DNA of 64,000 bases from Gamarada debralockiae. Lineage: Eukaryota; Ascomycota; Leotiomycetes; Helotiales; Hyphodiscaceae. Each line of letters opens with the position of its first letter. Within the stretch, counting starts at the first letter, position 1. The stretch spans positions 1-64,000 of the forward strand of contig NXFV01002031.1 of assembly GCA_002803225.1 (NCBI GenBank), written 5' to 3'. Below the pieces are notes generated by a model. That model saw nothing but the letters and a program-made list of their open reading frames with translations. It searched no databases and was not told where the DNA came from. Both the position numbers and the translations under genes were made by a program. This document shows, in pieces, positions 10,994-24,600 of this stretch.

Positions 10994-12866
10994 CTACTGC
11001 TTAGCATTTGTCTTCGCGCTCGCCTCCGCAGTCAACTTCAATGCTCTAGGCGCATCCTCTTTCGGAATATATAGCTCCACAAATTGGAGGTAATCGGCAG
11101 CGTTGAATTGCTTGTCCTCGAAAAGTTCATGGACTTGGGCTTTCGTCTTGATTTGGAAGGTCTTTGACTGACCTTCCTTTGCGCCGAAGACTTTGACGAG
11201 GTCTTTGAAGTGCCAGGGTTGGATGTCGTTGTATGCTGCGTCCATTCCGTGGATGAAGCGCTCGATTGTGAAGCCGTCGTTGCAGATTACGAAGCTGTGG
11301 ATGTTAATGGATTTTGTACTGGGTAGAGGGGAAAGATGAGGCTTACATGATGGGTTTCAGTCCCAGTCGGATGATTGTGCTGAGTTCTTGCGTGGTAAGC
11401 TGGAAAGATCCGTCTCCCACGAAAAGGACGGTTCTCCGCTGTTGTCCAGCATCACGTGTCGCAAGTGCAGCTCCCTGGCACGCGCCAACAGAGTAACCAA
11501 TACTACCCCACAAAACCTGGCTGATGGCTGTAACGCCCTTCGGAAATTTCGTCTCCCAGATTCCGAAATTCGAAGTTCCGGTCTCGGTGATTATAACATC
11601 GTTTTCCTTTAAGAATTCTCCAACTCGGGGCCAGAACCATGCTTGGGTGATGGTGTCTGATTTATCTTCGTTCTCTTTGACCTTGTTATGCATTTTCGGT
11701 CCTGGCACTGCGGAGAGCTTGCTTAGGTCTACCTGTTCAATGACTTTACGGAGAACGCCTCGCATGTGTACGCCTGGATATTGCGAGTATCGGACAGCAA
11801 TGTGCGTGCTGTGGAAATCGATTGTGTTGAGCTGAGAGGTTTTGTAGGAGAATCCGGCTGTGTTGAAGTCACTCTGGATGCTTGTCAGCACTTTCACAGA
11901 AGTTTGTAACATGAATTGAGCTCACCTTGATCGCACCGATAGTAAGAATGAGATCTGAAGCCTCAACTCGCTCCTTGACTTCAGGCTGACTACCATCACC
12001 AGCGTAAACTCCACCATAATTAGGATGCGTCTCATTGACAGCCCCCTTGCCCATTGGAGCCACGAAAACAGGCAATTGAGTCTTCTCAATCAGATCATGG
12101 ACTTCCGGTATGACTTTGTGTCTAATTGCACAGGCATCGACAAGGATGATCGGGTTCTTCGCCGCATGGAGATACTTCAAGACAACATCAACAACGTAAT
12201 CCTCCTTATCTGGATCGTTTGCTGGGAACCTGAGATCTATAGGAGCCTTCAGCCTCTCGCCCTCGATCTTCTTTTGGACAATATCGGTGGGTAGGGTGAT
12301 GTATACAGGTCGACTTTGAATCCAACATTGTTGTAGAGCGTCGTCAATTTGTGCAGCAACCTCGTTGGGATCATTGAGCTTGGCCGTGGTAACTGAGATC
12401 TCCTTGCTCATGTCTGTGAAGACATTGAAGTTCCCATTTCCCAATGTGTGATGTAGGAGCATGCCGTCTCGTTGTGATATGGTGGAGGGCGTTCCAACGA
12501 TATGGACGACGGGAACGTGTTCTGAGTATGCGCCTGCAATGGCATTGATTGCAGAAAGCTCTCCAACTCCGAAGGTCGTGACAATTGCTGCCATGCCCTT
12601 GACTCGGGCATAACCATCTGCTGCGTACCCTGTGGGGCTGGGTTAGCTAGCCATGGCTTTCCTCTCAGAGTGTACTTACCAGCATTCAGCTCATTGACAT
12701 TGCCAACCCATCTTAGGCCAGCTTTGTCGACGTAGTCGAGGGCAACCAGGTTATAATCTCCCGGCACACCATGAATTGAGCGTACGCCAATTTGGTGAAG
12801 TCTTGTGAAGAGGTACTCTGCAACGTCAATCGGGGACTTGAGAGCAGAAGTTCTGATGTCAGTCAT
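10994..12866 (-). CDS. Pyruvate decarboxylase (thiamine diphosphate enzyme)
   Basis: Four exons, 12866-12680, 12629-11926, 11873-11347 and 11294-10994, give 572 aa, normal for fungal pyruvate decarboxylases. The enzyme converts pyruvate to acetaldehyde and CO2 in the cytosol, feeding ethanol formation or the acetate bypass. The N-terminal pyrimidine-binding domain has the catalytic glutamate in [16 protein letters not shown] (Glu59) and the paired histidines in [11 protein letters not shown] (122-123). The central domain follows. The diphosphate-binding motif starts at VGDGSFQ (about residue 450) and ends at CNDGFTIE, which is the usual NNDGYTIE with Cys for the first Asn. All introns have consensus ends and keep phase. 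The gene converges on TSR4 and is divergent from the MAPKKK gene. Indolepyruvate decarboxylase is a related alternative, but similarity to the Pdc1 type is closer. Confidence 0.93.
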
Positions 12867-14154
12867 CTTGATATACTTCTTTAAGTGGAGAATGAATTGA
12901 TTTGAAGTTTCTTTCTCTTCCGTAGTAGCAAATGAACAGACAAGGGAAATTGAAGAACCGAGGACCCCTCAATGATGTTATAGTTTTTGGAGAAGCTGTC
13001 CGTACACTCCGAGCTAGCCTTGTTGAGGTCAGCCCACTATCACATATGTCTATGACGATGAGCTTGCGCAAAAAAACACGCCACTCCAGGACCGTCTTTC
13101 CGCATCTTTTTGACTGTAACGTTTGGATGCAGGGACTTCTCGTGTATTTGGAAATACTGTACCTCGAGACGATTCAACTCGACTTAAGGTGACTCGAATG
13201 CAGATGCGGGTATGGAGATGTAAATGCATGGGGCTGAAAACATGAGACAAAAAGGCGAGCCACACGCTTGATTTCTATAGAACTCCACATGAAAATAATA
13301 GATACACATCGCGATCTATTTTGCCGGATAAATTTGTCATGAAGCTCTTTTCTTGAACATCATTGAAGGTAAGGCTAGGCAAGGATTTTCTTCCAATAAA
13401 TAGATTTGGAAGTCAGATTTGAGTTGCTACAGGCAACACAATTTGGAATCAGGGGAAGGCCCAGAAAGAAAAGGGAGCTAGTAGGATCAACAACCTCAGC
13501 GGCCGCTGACGTGTGAGACGCTCATAACGTGAAAAAATCCCGCAATATTTGGGGGACAATTCCTCTCTCGAGGGTACAATTACAGTACCGTGAGAGTCCT
13601 TGGCGCACCACGATCACCCATACATCCGGCAGCTAGAGAGAAACTGTCTCCTGCATTTGGAGGCGGTGACTTCAAAACATGTGGCGGTGACTGCGTCTAG
13701 TAAACGACCTCAAGCGTTTATCAAATACCAACTCCTCGGCACGATTGGCTTACGACACCGGCTCGGTAGCCAATCCGATGAAACACACGAAAACAAAGGA
13801 GCGCCGCGTCTAAAGGTGTGGCTTGATCGAGTGCTGGCTCAGCTACCCTCCAATACGAGATCGCGAAGGCAGCCCTGTTCGATTGTACGAATAGAAAACT
13901 CGCGAGACAAAACAAACGCTGCACCAATTCATCCACAACCCACCAACTCTAACTCCTTCCTCGAGATCGATTCCGACTCAAGTCAGGTCGAAAGTCAACA
14001 CCTATCTGCCGGACTCGACACGATTTGGCTTGCGACAACAGGCGACCGCTGCTGCCCACTATCTACACTCGTTCCGAGGCAGGGCGTGTGAGCCAAGGAG
14101 CATTGCTCAAAGACTTCGATTCGTTCAAGTCTGCACGAAGATGCGCGGATTACG
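12867..14154. other. Divergent promoter region, PDC / MAPKKK
   Basis: A 1.29-kb interval lies between two divergently transcribed starts. The MAPKKK side probably holds a long 5' leader: a 163-codon open frame (13600-14091) precedes the main ATG but has no domain, so it is more likely leader sequence, or at most an upstream ORF, than a gene. Confidence 0.5.
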
Positions 14155-17100
14155 ATGACCAGTTCGCGCCCAAGATCTTCTTCAGCCCGATCAAACAATT
14201 CCGATGCACATAGAGGGCCCACTGCCTCGCCCAGATATCATCAGACGACTACGGATATTGCTGCGACAGACGGCGTCCTGCTCGACGACGTCCCCCAATA
14301 CAACCTCAGCAGCTCCTCGGGTCTGTTAATACCTATATATGGGACTGGCTCTCCGTACCCCACCCTCTCTGCCACGAGCTCTCCTTCAAGGCCCAGAGCA
14401 AGGTCGGCAGTTTCAGATCCGGTACCTGCTCCTACATACACTCCACCAAATCCCTCTTATCGGCCCGCCACTCGCACAGGAGCACCACCAATGTACCAAC
14501 CAAGTCAAAGACTCCCCCAAGCAGGAGGTGGGACGTATGTCCCACCTCCACCGCCCATGTCTCCTCCCGCCCAGCCGCTCATGATGTCAATACCTCCCCC
14601 TCCCCCTCGAAATGTCGTAAACCAACCCCTCCAGCACTCTGGCATAATGATACCACCTCCACCAGGGCCGCCGCCAGGAAGTATACAATCAAATTGGCAG
14701 GGTAGTTGGGGTCGATCATATGATGCAAGAGGTTTTCCTCTCCCACCCCCGAATCCACCTGCGAATAGTCAACACCAGGCCTACAATCCTGGCGGAACAT
14801 ATATGAACCACCAGCCGCCACCTCTGGCTATACCTCCACCGCCTGCCAGTGAGCACCAAATGTCAGCAACATATATACCGCATGGTGATTCTTTTGGACC
14901 TGGTGTTGGAATCCCGGGGTTTGGGAGACAAGAACCAAGCTTCAACAGGGGCGACAGTGCTGAATTCTCTGCGGTATCAGACAGTTCCAGGTCTACGAGA
15001 AACACTCAAGATACTGGTCTCACTACGCCTTTGGAAGATCTTGGTAGCTTCTATTCGGATCGTTTTCAATCACAAACCCCAATCACTCGCTTTAACAACA
15101 TTCAGTTGCCAGAGTACAATTCGCCAGGCCCGCCAACAGCAACCCTCTTCAACACTCAGCCACCTAATCGAGGCGTCAATGCCACTCCCAGCAACAATCA
15201 TCAGCACACGGCGAGCAGTAATTCCAATACTCCCATTTCTCCTAGTGACGCAGGGAACCAGTGGCCTATGGATCGCGTTCTACTGTGGCTGGCTAGTAAT
15301 CAATTTTCCAGTGATTGGCAGGAGACATTTAGAGCTCTCAATATCTATGGCTCTGTCTTTCTCGAATTGGGTAGCGGCCACGGTGGACGAGGCAATTTTG
15401 GCATGATGCACCAACAAGTCTATCCTCGTCTAGCAAAAGAATGCTCCAGCAGTGGTACTGGTTGGGATCAGGCTAGAGAACGAGAAGAAGGCAAAAGGAT
15501 GCGCCGTTTAATAAGAGGAATCGTGACTGGAAGGCCAACAGACATGACTAAATCGTCGTCTCATATTCGTCGAGAGTCTTCTACGGCAAATGTTCCTAGC
15601 GCTGGCACTGAAGGAACCATGGAAGGCTCTCCAAATCTCGGCCGGGAAGTCCATGTCTCGACGCCAAGCACAGCTAATGGCGAAGATGACAGTCCAGGAA
15701 AGCAGATGTTCAAGGGACCTGGTTCAGGTTTTGGCACGAGGAGATTTTCTGGTCGAAGCACAACTATGCCTATTTTGGAATCTGAGTCGACAGTCAGTTC
15801 CCAGAATCGCAACGGGTATCGGAATGTGCTTAGAAATATCGATGGTGGTGATAATAGTCGTCGCCACAGTCCAAGCGCCAGCAGCGACATTGGTGAAGGC
15901 CCTTTCAGACCACCGGCTCTTCGAGTAGATGGCAGTCCCAAGCCCGAAAGTCCAGGCGCCGGCTTTGCGTCACTGCAAGCTGGAACAAATGGGAATCACT
16001 TGGCCTCACCGAATAGTGTGAAATTCGGCCATCGTTCCACTAACAGTACAGACTCCATATCATCCAGTACTGCAATATACGGCTCTGGAGTACCTCCTGG
16101 TGCGAGTCAGATCTTACGTAACGGTATGGGAGGTGCTGTTGGTGAAGCCAACCTTGTTCGCGTCCAAGAAAGTCGTCGTCACGGCGTAGATGGTAGCCGA
16201 CCGTCTCCGTTGGATCCTGGAGAACGATCGGCTAGTTCAGATCAGCCCAGTTCTGCGAAGGAGGCAAAGGGATTCCTCAAGCATTTCAGAAAGAAGAGGA
16301 AAGAGGATGGAACTGCGCTATCACCAGAAGAGCCAAATCTTGAATCTCCAACCAGTCCTTCCCTTAGCTTCAAGCCGGGGCCGTTCCTGGGTAATGGAAA
16401 AATCAGCAATTCTAGCGAGACTTCATTAGACAGGCCGTCTTCCACATTCTCGGCATCTGAATACGATCGATTCGCACACACCCCAGGGTACCGCGGAATG
16501 CGTAACAGTCCAGGCAAGACCTTCATTCTTGCTACTCTGGATGGCTGGAATTACCGCATGTGTGATGTTACAGACATCGACTCGGCTGCCGAACTTAGAA
16601 CTTCCATTTGTTTAAATTTAGGGATTCAAGATATCGATTTTGCGCAGATCTATGTTACTGATCTTGGAAGGGTTGACCATGAGGAGGCATTGGACGATCA
16701 AAAATTGCTACTTCACAAGCGAACGAAAGCAGACCCTTCTGGAACTCTGAAGTTCTACATTCGAGCCCCTACCAATTCAGCAACCTCCTTACCTGTATCG
16801 CAATCCGCTAGTCTTGGAACAAATTTTGGCAACAGGCTTGGATTATCACCAGGCTTACCTCCCACAGCACCACTTGATGAGGAGGCTTATGCTCGACTCA
16901 ACGGAACAAGAAGGAGGTCAAGCTCATCACCACCTAGTTCTCGTCAAAATACAATAAAGGCAGGCGTTCCGCCTGTATCGCGAGATGCCCCTAACATGCC
17001 CGATACTCCATCTGATGCCCTTCGAGACCGATTGATGCAGTTTAGATCATCCCAAGATAGCGGCGAAAGCCAGCTGCCGGAATCAGAGAGACAAGCTTTC

Positions 17101-19898
17101 ATGGAGCTAGCTGCGAGCGAGCACAAAGCTGAAATGGAACGGAGGCAAAAAGCGTACTTGGCCAAGAAGAAGGCAAGCAAGGAGACACCCACTATCGATG
17201 GATCCGTTGGCATTGTTGGGCGGAATGTTGATTTTGATCAGCCTCGAAATTCCCCCTTTGAGGACAAGAAACAGCTGGATAGTCTCTTGCCTCAAAGAAA
17301 GCCGCCTCCACCACCTGCTGACTCTGCGACTCTCATCAAAGCCAATTCTCTGAGCAAGAAGACCGGTCATCAAGCTCGTCTATCTCTCACTAGCATAGAC
17401 AGTGAGGTAAGACGCCTGGCTGGTGGGGACCCATTGTCACAAGAGATGTCTGAGCGTGGAAAGCGTAAACCAGTACCTGCCTCTCCACAAGCCAGTGGTG
17501 GAATTGGTGCAGCACTCGTTGGTATGGGTAACCGGTTAGGTGGGGTGGGTCATCCAAGCCAAAGTGAATCCCCTAATTCATCGCCAAACAAGAGATCGCC
17601 ACCGAACAGCGGTGTGGAGCAAGAAAGAGGGAGAAGTGCAATGTCAACAGTGGATTTTGGAGGTACTGGCTCTGACAGAAGCAGCCCTAGATCAGCAAGT
17701 GGTACTCCTGGTAGTGTGACGTGGGGTAAAGGAGATACGTCTTTCATAGTGCCAGATTACTCCCCTCCTGATGATGGCGATGGCGGCGCAGACTTTGGTC
17801 GAGATACCCCGTTGAAGCTGAATATCCCAGAAAGTCTGAAGATTGGGAAGCTACGCGAAGAAGATGCCCGAAGGATCCCCTCTCCTGGTGAGCTCAGCCC
17901 AAACAGTGCCCACGCTGCCGCTGGCATGAACATGCCAGGAAATCGCAAATCCTACGGACCCAATCTCGACTTCACAGAGACGAATGTGGTCTTCGAAAAC
18001 GCCCCCACTCCTCAAACACAACAAGTTGACTCCGATGACGATTCGGATGATGGTCTCTTCGCAGTTCCCATAGCATCCCGCAAACCGACAAAAAAGCCAA
18101 GTATTCGAAGAGACCCTTCAACGGATCACAATGCCGAGAATGCTGAAGGTATGAGCAAGAGACCGAGCCTGACTATCAGAACTTCAAGATCTAAGAAAGG
18201 CCTCTCTGTTTCATTCCAATCACCGCAGAACTCATCGACATCCAATACTGCGAGAACTCCGGCGTTTGATGATGATAGTTCTGGGAGTGGCACGAGGCGG
18301 CCCCAGCGGCGAAATCCTGGTTCTGCCAATTCCCTCTCTGAAGGTGGATGGTCTGCAGAGTCGTCTGAGGACATGAGTGCCAAATTACTCCGTCGGGAAT
18401 CATTCGCAAGAGAAGATGTGTGGGCAAATCGTCCCCCCGTTGATGCACTTGTCAATCATCTCGACGATTACTTCCCTAACCTCGACCTCGATGAGCCAGT
18501 CTTGGAGGAGGCTGCAGGAGCTGGTGATGTGTCACCAATTGCAGAGCAGGATACTCTGGAACAACTCGCAGCTGCTCAGACAGGTATGAGCATTGGTGGA
18601 CCGGCAATGATACCTGCTGCTCGCGTGAGCACTCAATACAATGACGGCGATACTTTAGGGTCAGACGAGTCTACGTTGAAAGCATTGGAGAGACCAGGCT
18701 CGGTGCAAAGCGTTGCTCAAAGGAACGTCCGACGATCTGGTGGCTTGGGGCGGATGAAGTCCATTCGTGAAGTGGCAAGAGGTGCTCACGAAGCAAACAA
18801 GCGATTCACTGCGCCAGTTCAGCAAGGCGGAGCTTCGAGCACAATTCTTCGCCGCAAGAGCACGAAGATGTTCGGTGCCAACATCGTGCAAATCAAACCT
18901 CAGCGAGGCAGCATGATTCTACCTCATATCCCGCAAGACACGATACCAAAGCGTCAGGCCACGTTCCGATGGTTCAAGGGTCAATTGATTGGCAAGGGTA
19001 CATACGGACGTGTCTACTTGGGAATGAATGCCACTACTGGAGAGTTCTTGGCCGTCAAGCAAGTCGAAGTAAGCGCGAAGGCTGCTGGCAATGACAAAGA
19101 TAAGATGCGTGAGATGGTAGCCGCACTTGATATCGAAATCGATACCATGCAGCATCTTGACCATGTCAATATTGTGCAATATCTCGGTTGCGAGCGAAAG
19201 GAAACGTCAATCAGTATCTTCTTGGAGTACATTTCTGGTGGCAGTGTAGGAAGCTGTCTGCGAAAGCACGGAAAATTTGAAGAGACCGTCGTGAGCTCTT
19301 TAACCCGCCAAACTCTTCAGGGCCTCGCGTATCTTCATAGAGAAGGCATTCTACATCGAGATCTAAAGGCTGACAATATCTTGTTGGATCTCGATGGCAC
19401 TTGCAAGATCTCTGATTTTGGTATTTCGAAGAAGACCGACAACATCTATGGCAACGATGCGACAAACAACATGCAAGGATCTGTCTTCTGGATGGCGCCT
19501 GAAGTCGTACGTTCCCAGGGTCAAGGCTACTCGGCGAAGGTCGATATCTGGTCTCTCGGGTGTGTGGTCCTCGAGATGTTCGCAGGCAGGCGACCTTGGA
19601 GTAAGGAGGAGACTGTCGGAGCCATCTACAAGCTAGGCAGTCTTAATGAAGCACCACCAGTTCCCGATGATGTCAATCAAGCCATCAGTCCAGCCGCCAT
19701 CGGTTTCATGGCCGACTGTTTTACCATGTTTGTATCCCTATCCCCTTTAATTAACACCAAAAGCTAACCAATCTCAGTATTCCTTCTGAACGCCCCACAG
19801 CAGATACCCTTCTCTCTCGCCATCCCTTCTGCGAGCTGGATCCTAATTACAATTTCCTCGATACGGATCTCTACAACAAAATCCGCGGTCAATACTAA
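14155..19898 (+). CDS. BCK1: BCK1-type MAP kinase kinase kinase (cell wall integrity)
   Basis: Exon 14155-19727 plus a short exon 19778-19898 give 1897 aa. The last exon restores the end of the kinase domain (IPSERPTADTLLSRHPF) and a C-terminus ending in IRGQY. The N-terminal 350 residues are Pro/Ser-rich with PPPPP stretches. A SAM-like segment follows at about 370-450 (MDRVLLWLASNQFSSDW). A Ras-association/ubiquitin-like segment lies at about 785-870 (KTFILATLDGWNYRMCDV). A long disordered region precedes the C-terminal kinase domain from about 1603. The kinase has a glycine loop GKGTYGRVYLG, the lysine in LAVKQVE, HRDLKADN and SDFGIS, so it appears active. Bck1 acts below Pkc1 and phosphorylates Mkk1/2 in the cell wall integrity pathway. 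Its size and kinase sequence favour Bck1 over Ste11 or Ssk2. Confidence 0.9.
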
Positions 19899-20456
19899 GA
19901 CTTTCATTTTCTCACTTCAGCATTTACTGGCGCCCGGATCTTGGTATACGAATGATTGACGATGCTTTCACGTGTATTGATATCGCTTCTTTCGAATTTT
20001 TCCTCTTGGGGTCTACTTTTTGTTTGCAAATAGCGTAGGCGCGGGAGCGTTCTGGGTACAAGTATATTATGTGGGCGAAGAACTTGTATTCTTAGATGAT
20101 GTTTATGAATGGACTTGATCAAATGTAGCTCTGTAAACCTGCTTGTGGATACATCCCGTGTCTTTGGTCATACCGTTTAGCCCAAACGTCTCTGATATTC
20201 GATGAAACAGGCATGGCCATGGCCGCGTCTTGGCCCATCTAGATCTAGATCTTACCACAAGAAATCAACCTATTCAGGCGTCGCTGGAATCCAGAGAGAT
20301 CTAACTGATGTTATCCCATAAACCTCTTCTAGAGAGCGGACATCTCAAGCCGAATCGGTTTTCTTCTGTCCAGCCTCGCCCTTAGCGCAGCCTCGTCTCG
20401 CTCAAATCGTGACTTCACTCGATCCAATCATCTCGAACTTTATCAGCACCTCAACA
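19899..20456. other. Intergenic, tandem genes
   Basis: This is the MAPKKK 3' region and the COQ9 promoter. I see no gene or repeat. Confidence 0.5.
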
Positions 20457-21320
20457 ATGGCATCAAAACTCCGCCCTTTACGGGTGGCTCGGTCCCTAAA
20501 ATCTTCCCCCAACTGCAAACCATCCCTTAAAGCACCCCTAACCCACCGGCTCTATCATTCACACGACCACCCCCCACCACCCGGCCCCTTCACGCCCACC
20601 GAATCGCTCATCCTCTCCGCCGCAGCACCACACATCCCAACCCACGGCTTCACACACACTACTCTCTCCCTCGGCGCAAAAGATGCTGGTTATATCGATG
20701 CTTCCACCAACCTGTTTCCGAAGGGTGCGTTCAGTTTGGTGTGGTGGCATTTATATACGCAAAGGACGGGTTTAGCGGAGAAGTCTAAGGCCGTGTTGAA
20801 GCCTGAGGAGGGCAAGAAGGAGATGGGTGTGGGGCAAAAAGTTGAGGCGTTAACCTGGGAAAGGCTGATGGGACAGAGGGAGGTTGTTGGACGGTGGCAG
20901 GAGGTTCGTCTATCCTTCTCAAATCGCTATCCCGAATCCAAGTCCATATCCAAATTGCACTTTGCTGATCACGATGGAGTTCAATAGGCATTAGCACTCA
21001 TGGCCCTCCCCTCAAATATCCCCTCTTCTCTATCCGAACTTCACTCCCTCGCAGACGAAATCTGGTATCTCTCCGGCGACGTCTCTGTCGATACAAGCTG
21101 GTACACCAAACGAGCTTCCCTCTCCACTATCTATGCGGCTACGGAGCTGTTCATGACGACGGACAAGTCGACTGATTTTAGGGATACGAGGGAGTTTTTG
21201 GATAGGAGGTTTAGGGATGTCCAGGTTGTGGGGAGCGCGATGGGGAATTTTGGACAGTGGGCGGGATTCATGGCCAGCGCTGGTGTTAATGTGTTGAGGA
21301 GTAAGGGCGTTAGGATCTAG
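20457..21320 (+). CDS. COQ9: Ubiquinone biosynthesis protein Coq9 (mitochondrial)
   Basis: Two exons, 20457-20903 and 20988-21320, encode 259 aa. The chosen ATG gives an N-terminus rich in Arg/Lys/Ser with few acidic residues (MASKLRPLRVARSLKSS), as expected for a mitochondrial presequence. The mature part follows the COQ9 pattern: ILSAAAPHIPTHGFTHTTL, an aromatic FSLVWWHLYTQR segment, and after the intron DEIWYLSGDVSVDTSWYTKR with a final GNFGQWAGFMASAGVN. Coq9 is a lipid-binding, TetR-fold protein of the matrix-side CoQ synthome that presents substrate to Coq7. The intron (20904-20987) joins WQE to ALALMALPSN, which matches the family. Confidence 0.93.
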
Positions 21321-21678
21321 TTGGTGGATCATGGATGGTAGAATGGGTGTATGATTACATTTGACGAGAGATTTAATGGCGACCCGGCTTTAGGGTCTCT
21401 CAGTTCATGCGAGATGGGTGTGTCACGAGGTCAAGTTGTGAGGATCTGATGGCTGTTGATTGATTAAGAAAGAGTAACTGAATTTTAAAACTACATTTGC
21501 CATTTGCATGGACGATTCTTGTCAGGCATTGCCGCCGCCCTCAATGTAAAAGAGCAAAAGCAAAGCATCAGAATCCGAGCTCAAGCGCCCAGAACGCCTG
21601 GTTCTAGCAAATAAGCACCAAAACCACCCATTTTGTGTACAGATAGCTGAAAAATGCCATCAGTACCCGTTAGCCCAT
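21321..21678. other. Convergent 3' region, COQ9 / SMC6
   Basis: A 358-bp spacer lies between two convergent genes. I see nothing in it beyond presumed terminators. Confidence 0.5.
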
Positions 21679-24600
21679 CTAAGCAGCCTGCATCATGTCG
21701 TCGATTCGTCTCTGCTTCTCTCGCGGATCATCCAGTCTATGAACAGGTTAGCAACTCGAGTCTGCACAACAGCTATTGGGTCTTGCTTGACTCACTTGTG
21801 GATTTTCACATCTTCTGCATCGGCGGCACCAGATCCTAGAGCCTTTGGAGTGATCATAATGTATTGTCGGCCCGTGGATTTACGAGCAGCACTGATCTAG
21901 TTTCTATTAGTACTGGCTCTTTGAGACGCCAGAGAAGGAACTCACAATCATTTTCGTGCTGACGTCTCGATTAACGTCGTCCATAAAGACGTCGTATTCG
22001 TCGAGACAACGCAACGGTGCCCCCATGGCCTCCCAAATAGCTAAAAGCAAGCAGATCGAGGAGAAGGACTTCTCTCCACCAGAAAGTGTCTTGGTTTTTC
22101 GACCTTTGCTGCTCTTAGTCGTTTCATCAGGCTCAACGTGAACATCAAGCGTCTTGTTCTCGTGATCGATTCGAAGGTGTCCGCGGAAAGCCCGTTCGCT
22201 GAGGAGGTACTGGAAGGCTATGCGAGACCTAGCAGAGATCCATCGTTGGAATTGCCAGTACTGTTCCATTCGTTTGAAGAACGATAGCTTGAGCAGACGA
22301 AGCAAGTCCTTCAAATCGTCGTAGTGGGCGGTGGCCGTTTGGTACTGTCTCAGGGCCTCCTCCTGCGCCGCCATGATCTCTTCATCAGTGCCGCCAATCC
22401 TCCTATTGTAAGTTCTGATTTGTTGTTGGATCTTAGTCAACTGTGCTTCGAGGTGAGATCTCGTTGCCCCTTCGGGGACGGGGACTCTTTGGCATACGCT
22501 AGTGGCATCTGTGATGTAGGTCTCTACGACTTTAGCCTGCGCGTCCCGCTCCTGTTCAAACCCAACCAGCTCCCGCTGACGTTGTTCAATAAGCTCGATT
22601 ATAGCATTCTTCTCGCTGAGCACCATGGAGCGAGCTGACGTCTTGTTTCTCAACTTCACCTTTGCCTTGCTGACTTGAAAATCGTGGTCGGCCAAGCGTT
22701 GTTTAACGGCGTCAAGCTCACGCTTCTTTGTTGCAGAGATGACATTGAGTTTGTCCTTCTCGGTGACGTACTCTTTGTAGGTTTCCTTATACATCTCGAC
22801 CTCGTTCTCTGCCTCGGCCAAATATCCCTTGAGCGCATCAAGTCGACCATCCTCAACATTGTCTCGGTCAAGATCACTCTCAAGCATCTCAACCCGATCC
22901 TCCGCTTTCTGGTGTAAGGCTTTCAGATGGGGGAGATTGCGTTTCTGTGTATTGACAGCGGTTTCGCACCTTTTCATTGCTAGCCGAAGCTGATTGACAC
23001 GGCTTTCAAGGTCGGTCTTCTCGCGTTCGAGTTGGCTCAAAGTCTCCGCCAGAAGACTAATTTGACTCTCGGCATCAGTCTGCATGCGGGGTTTTCTGCG
23101 GGAATACTCGACTGGGCCAACATCTTCGTCATTGTTAGGCCCACTGTATCCCAATCGGTGACCAAAGTCTCTCCTGGAGTCGTGGAGAGAAAACCCAACC
23201 TTAGTGTTCTTCGGTTTGGGACCTTCGTACATTGTCCTATACGCATCGGTTCGTTTACGGATCAAGAGGCACTGCTCAATGCTGTTGTGGATGATTAATT
23301 GGCGTCGTACGAGATCGTTGTCAATTTCCAGTACTCTGAGAATCGTCTCATACTGGGTGTCAGGCTCATGTCCAGTCGTATCGATTGGGTGGTGGTTGCC
23401 TATGAGAACTGGACAGAATTTCTCCATACCGAACCGCCGAAGGATCGATGATAATCTCATCTGGTCGGCCTTGCTGGTCACGACGAAAGCATTCAAATTC
23501 CTTCCAAGCACTGCTTCAATCAGGCTGGACCACATAGGCTTCCGAAGCTTGATGTGTAATCCCATTGGACCGACAGGCTGTTCACGAAATCCCCCGTCAC
23601 TGCGGATTGACTGCAACAAACGAGGCATATTTTTATCGTAACCGTCCATGACATTTGTTCGGTTGGCCCTTAAGTCCTGCAATCGACCTCCGCAATCCCT
23701 AATTTCTTGTCGTTTCGCTTCGAGGGGACCTTCGGCTCTCTTCAACTCATCTTGGGCACTTCGGAGTCTTTCTGCGAGTTGAGGTCCTTCTTCTTCACAT
23801 GCCTTCAGAGTCTCCTTGGCTCGGGTGGCAGCTTGTTTAGCGTCTTCGATTGCGGCCAGCTTCCTTGAATGAGCGCCACCATTGGCGTCTTCTATTCGCT
23901 TGTTTTCCTCGTCGATTGATTTGGTATAGTCTGCTACTGTTTTCTGGGCTGCAAGGATATTTTGCTTGATTTGGCGCTGTTCGGTATGAGCTTCTTGGAC
24001 CTTCTTGGAGGCTTCGTCGTACGCCTCTTTTGCAGCCTTCTCCTCCTCCGTCAAAGGAACAAGCTCATCTTCCAACTGCTGAACAGATGCTTGAGCGTTC
24101 TGCATTGCTGTATCGACTTGTTGAAACGCCTGGGCCTTAAGTTCTGCCATGCTCTCTGCTTGCGTGATACTCTCCCGGGCTGCCGTAATCCTATCCTCCC
24201 GTCGAGCAAGTTTCGCTTCTTGCTCTTCGACCTGTATCCAAGCTAGCTGCTCGCGCAATTTGCGACCAGTTTCTTTCATGCCCTGATGCTGGTGGATTAC
24301 CTCTGCCTTTGCTGTTGCTGCGTCGTATTTACGTTTAAGTCCTTTGATGCCTTCTTTCGCCTCATCAAGCTTGGACTCAATCGCATCGCAAGTGTCCGAC
24401 ACCAGTCTGTAATCGTTGTCCAGCTGCTGAAGTTGAACGCCCTCGACGAAGAATTTGTACTTTGTAGAAGGTGTCGAATTTTGAATAAATGACTTTGCGG
24501 CATCCTGGGTGAGGACGTTCATGGGATTGTCGACTTGTAGGTTGAAGTATTCGATAATGTCGTCAACATCACCCTTCTTGGTTGATACTGTTCGACCCAT

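Noticed and set aside
13600..14091. 163-codon frame upstream of the MAPKKK
   Set aside because: No domain and directly in the 5' leader position; more likely leader sequence.
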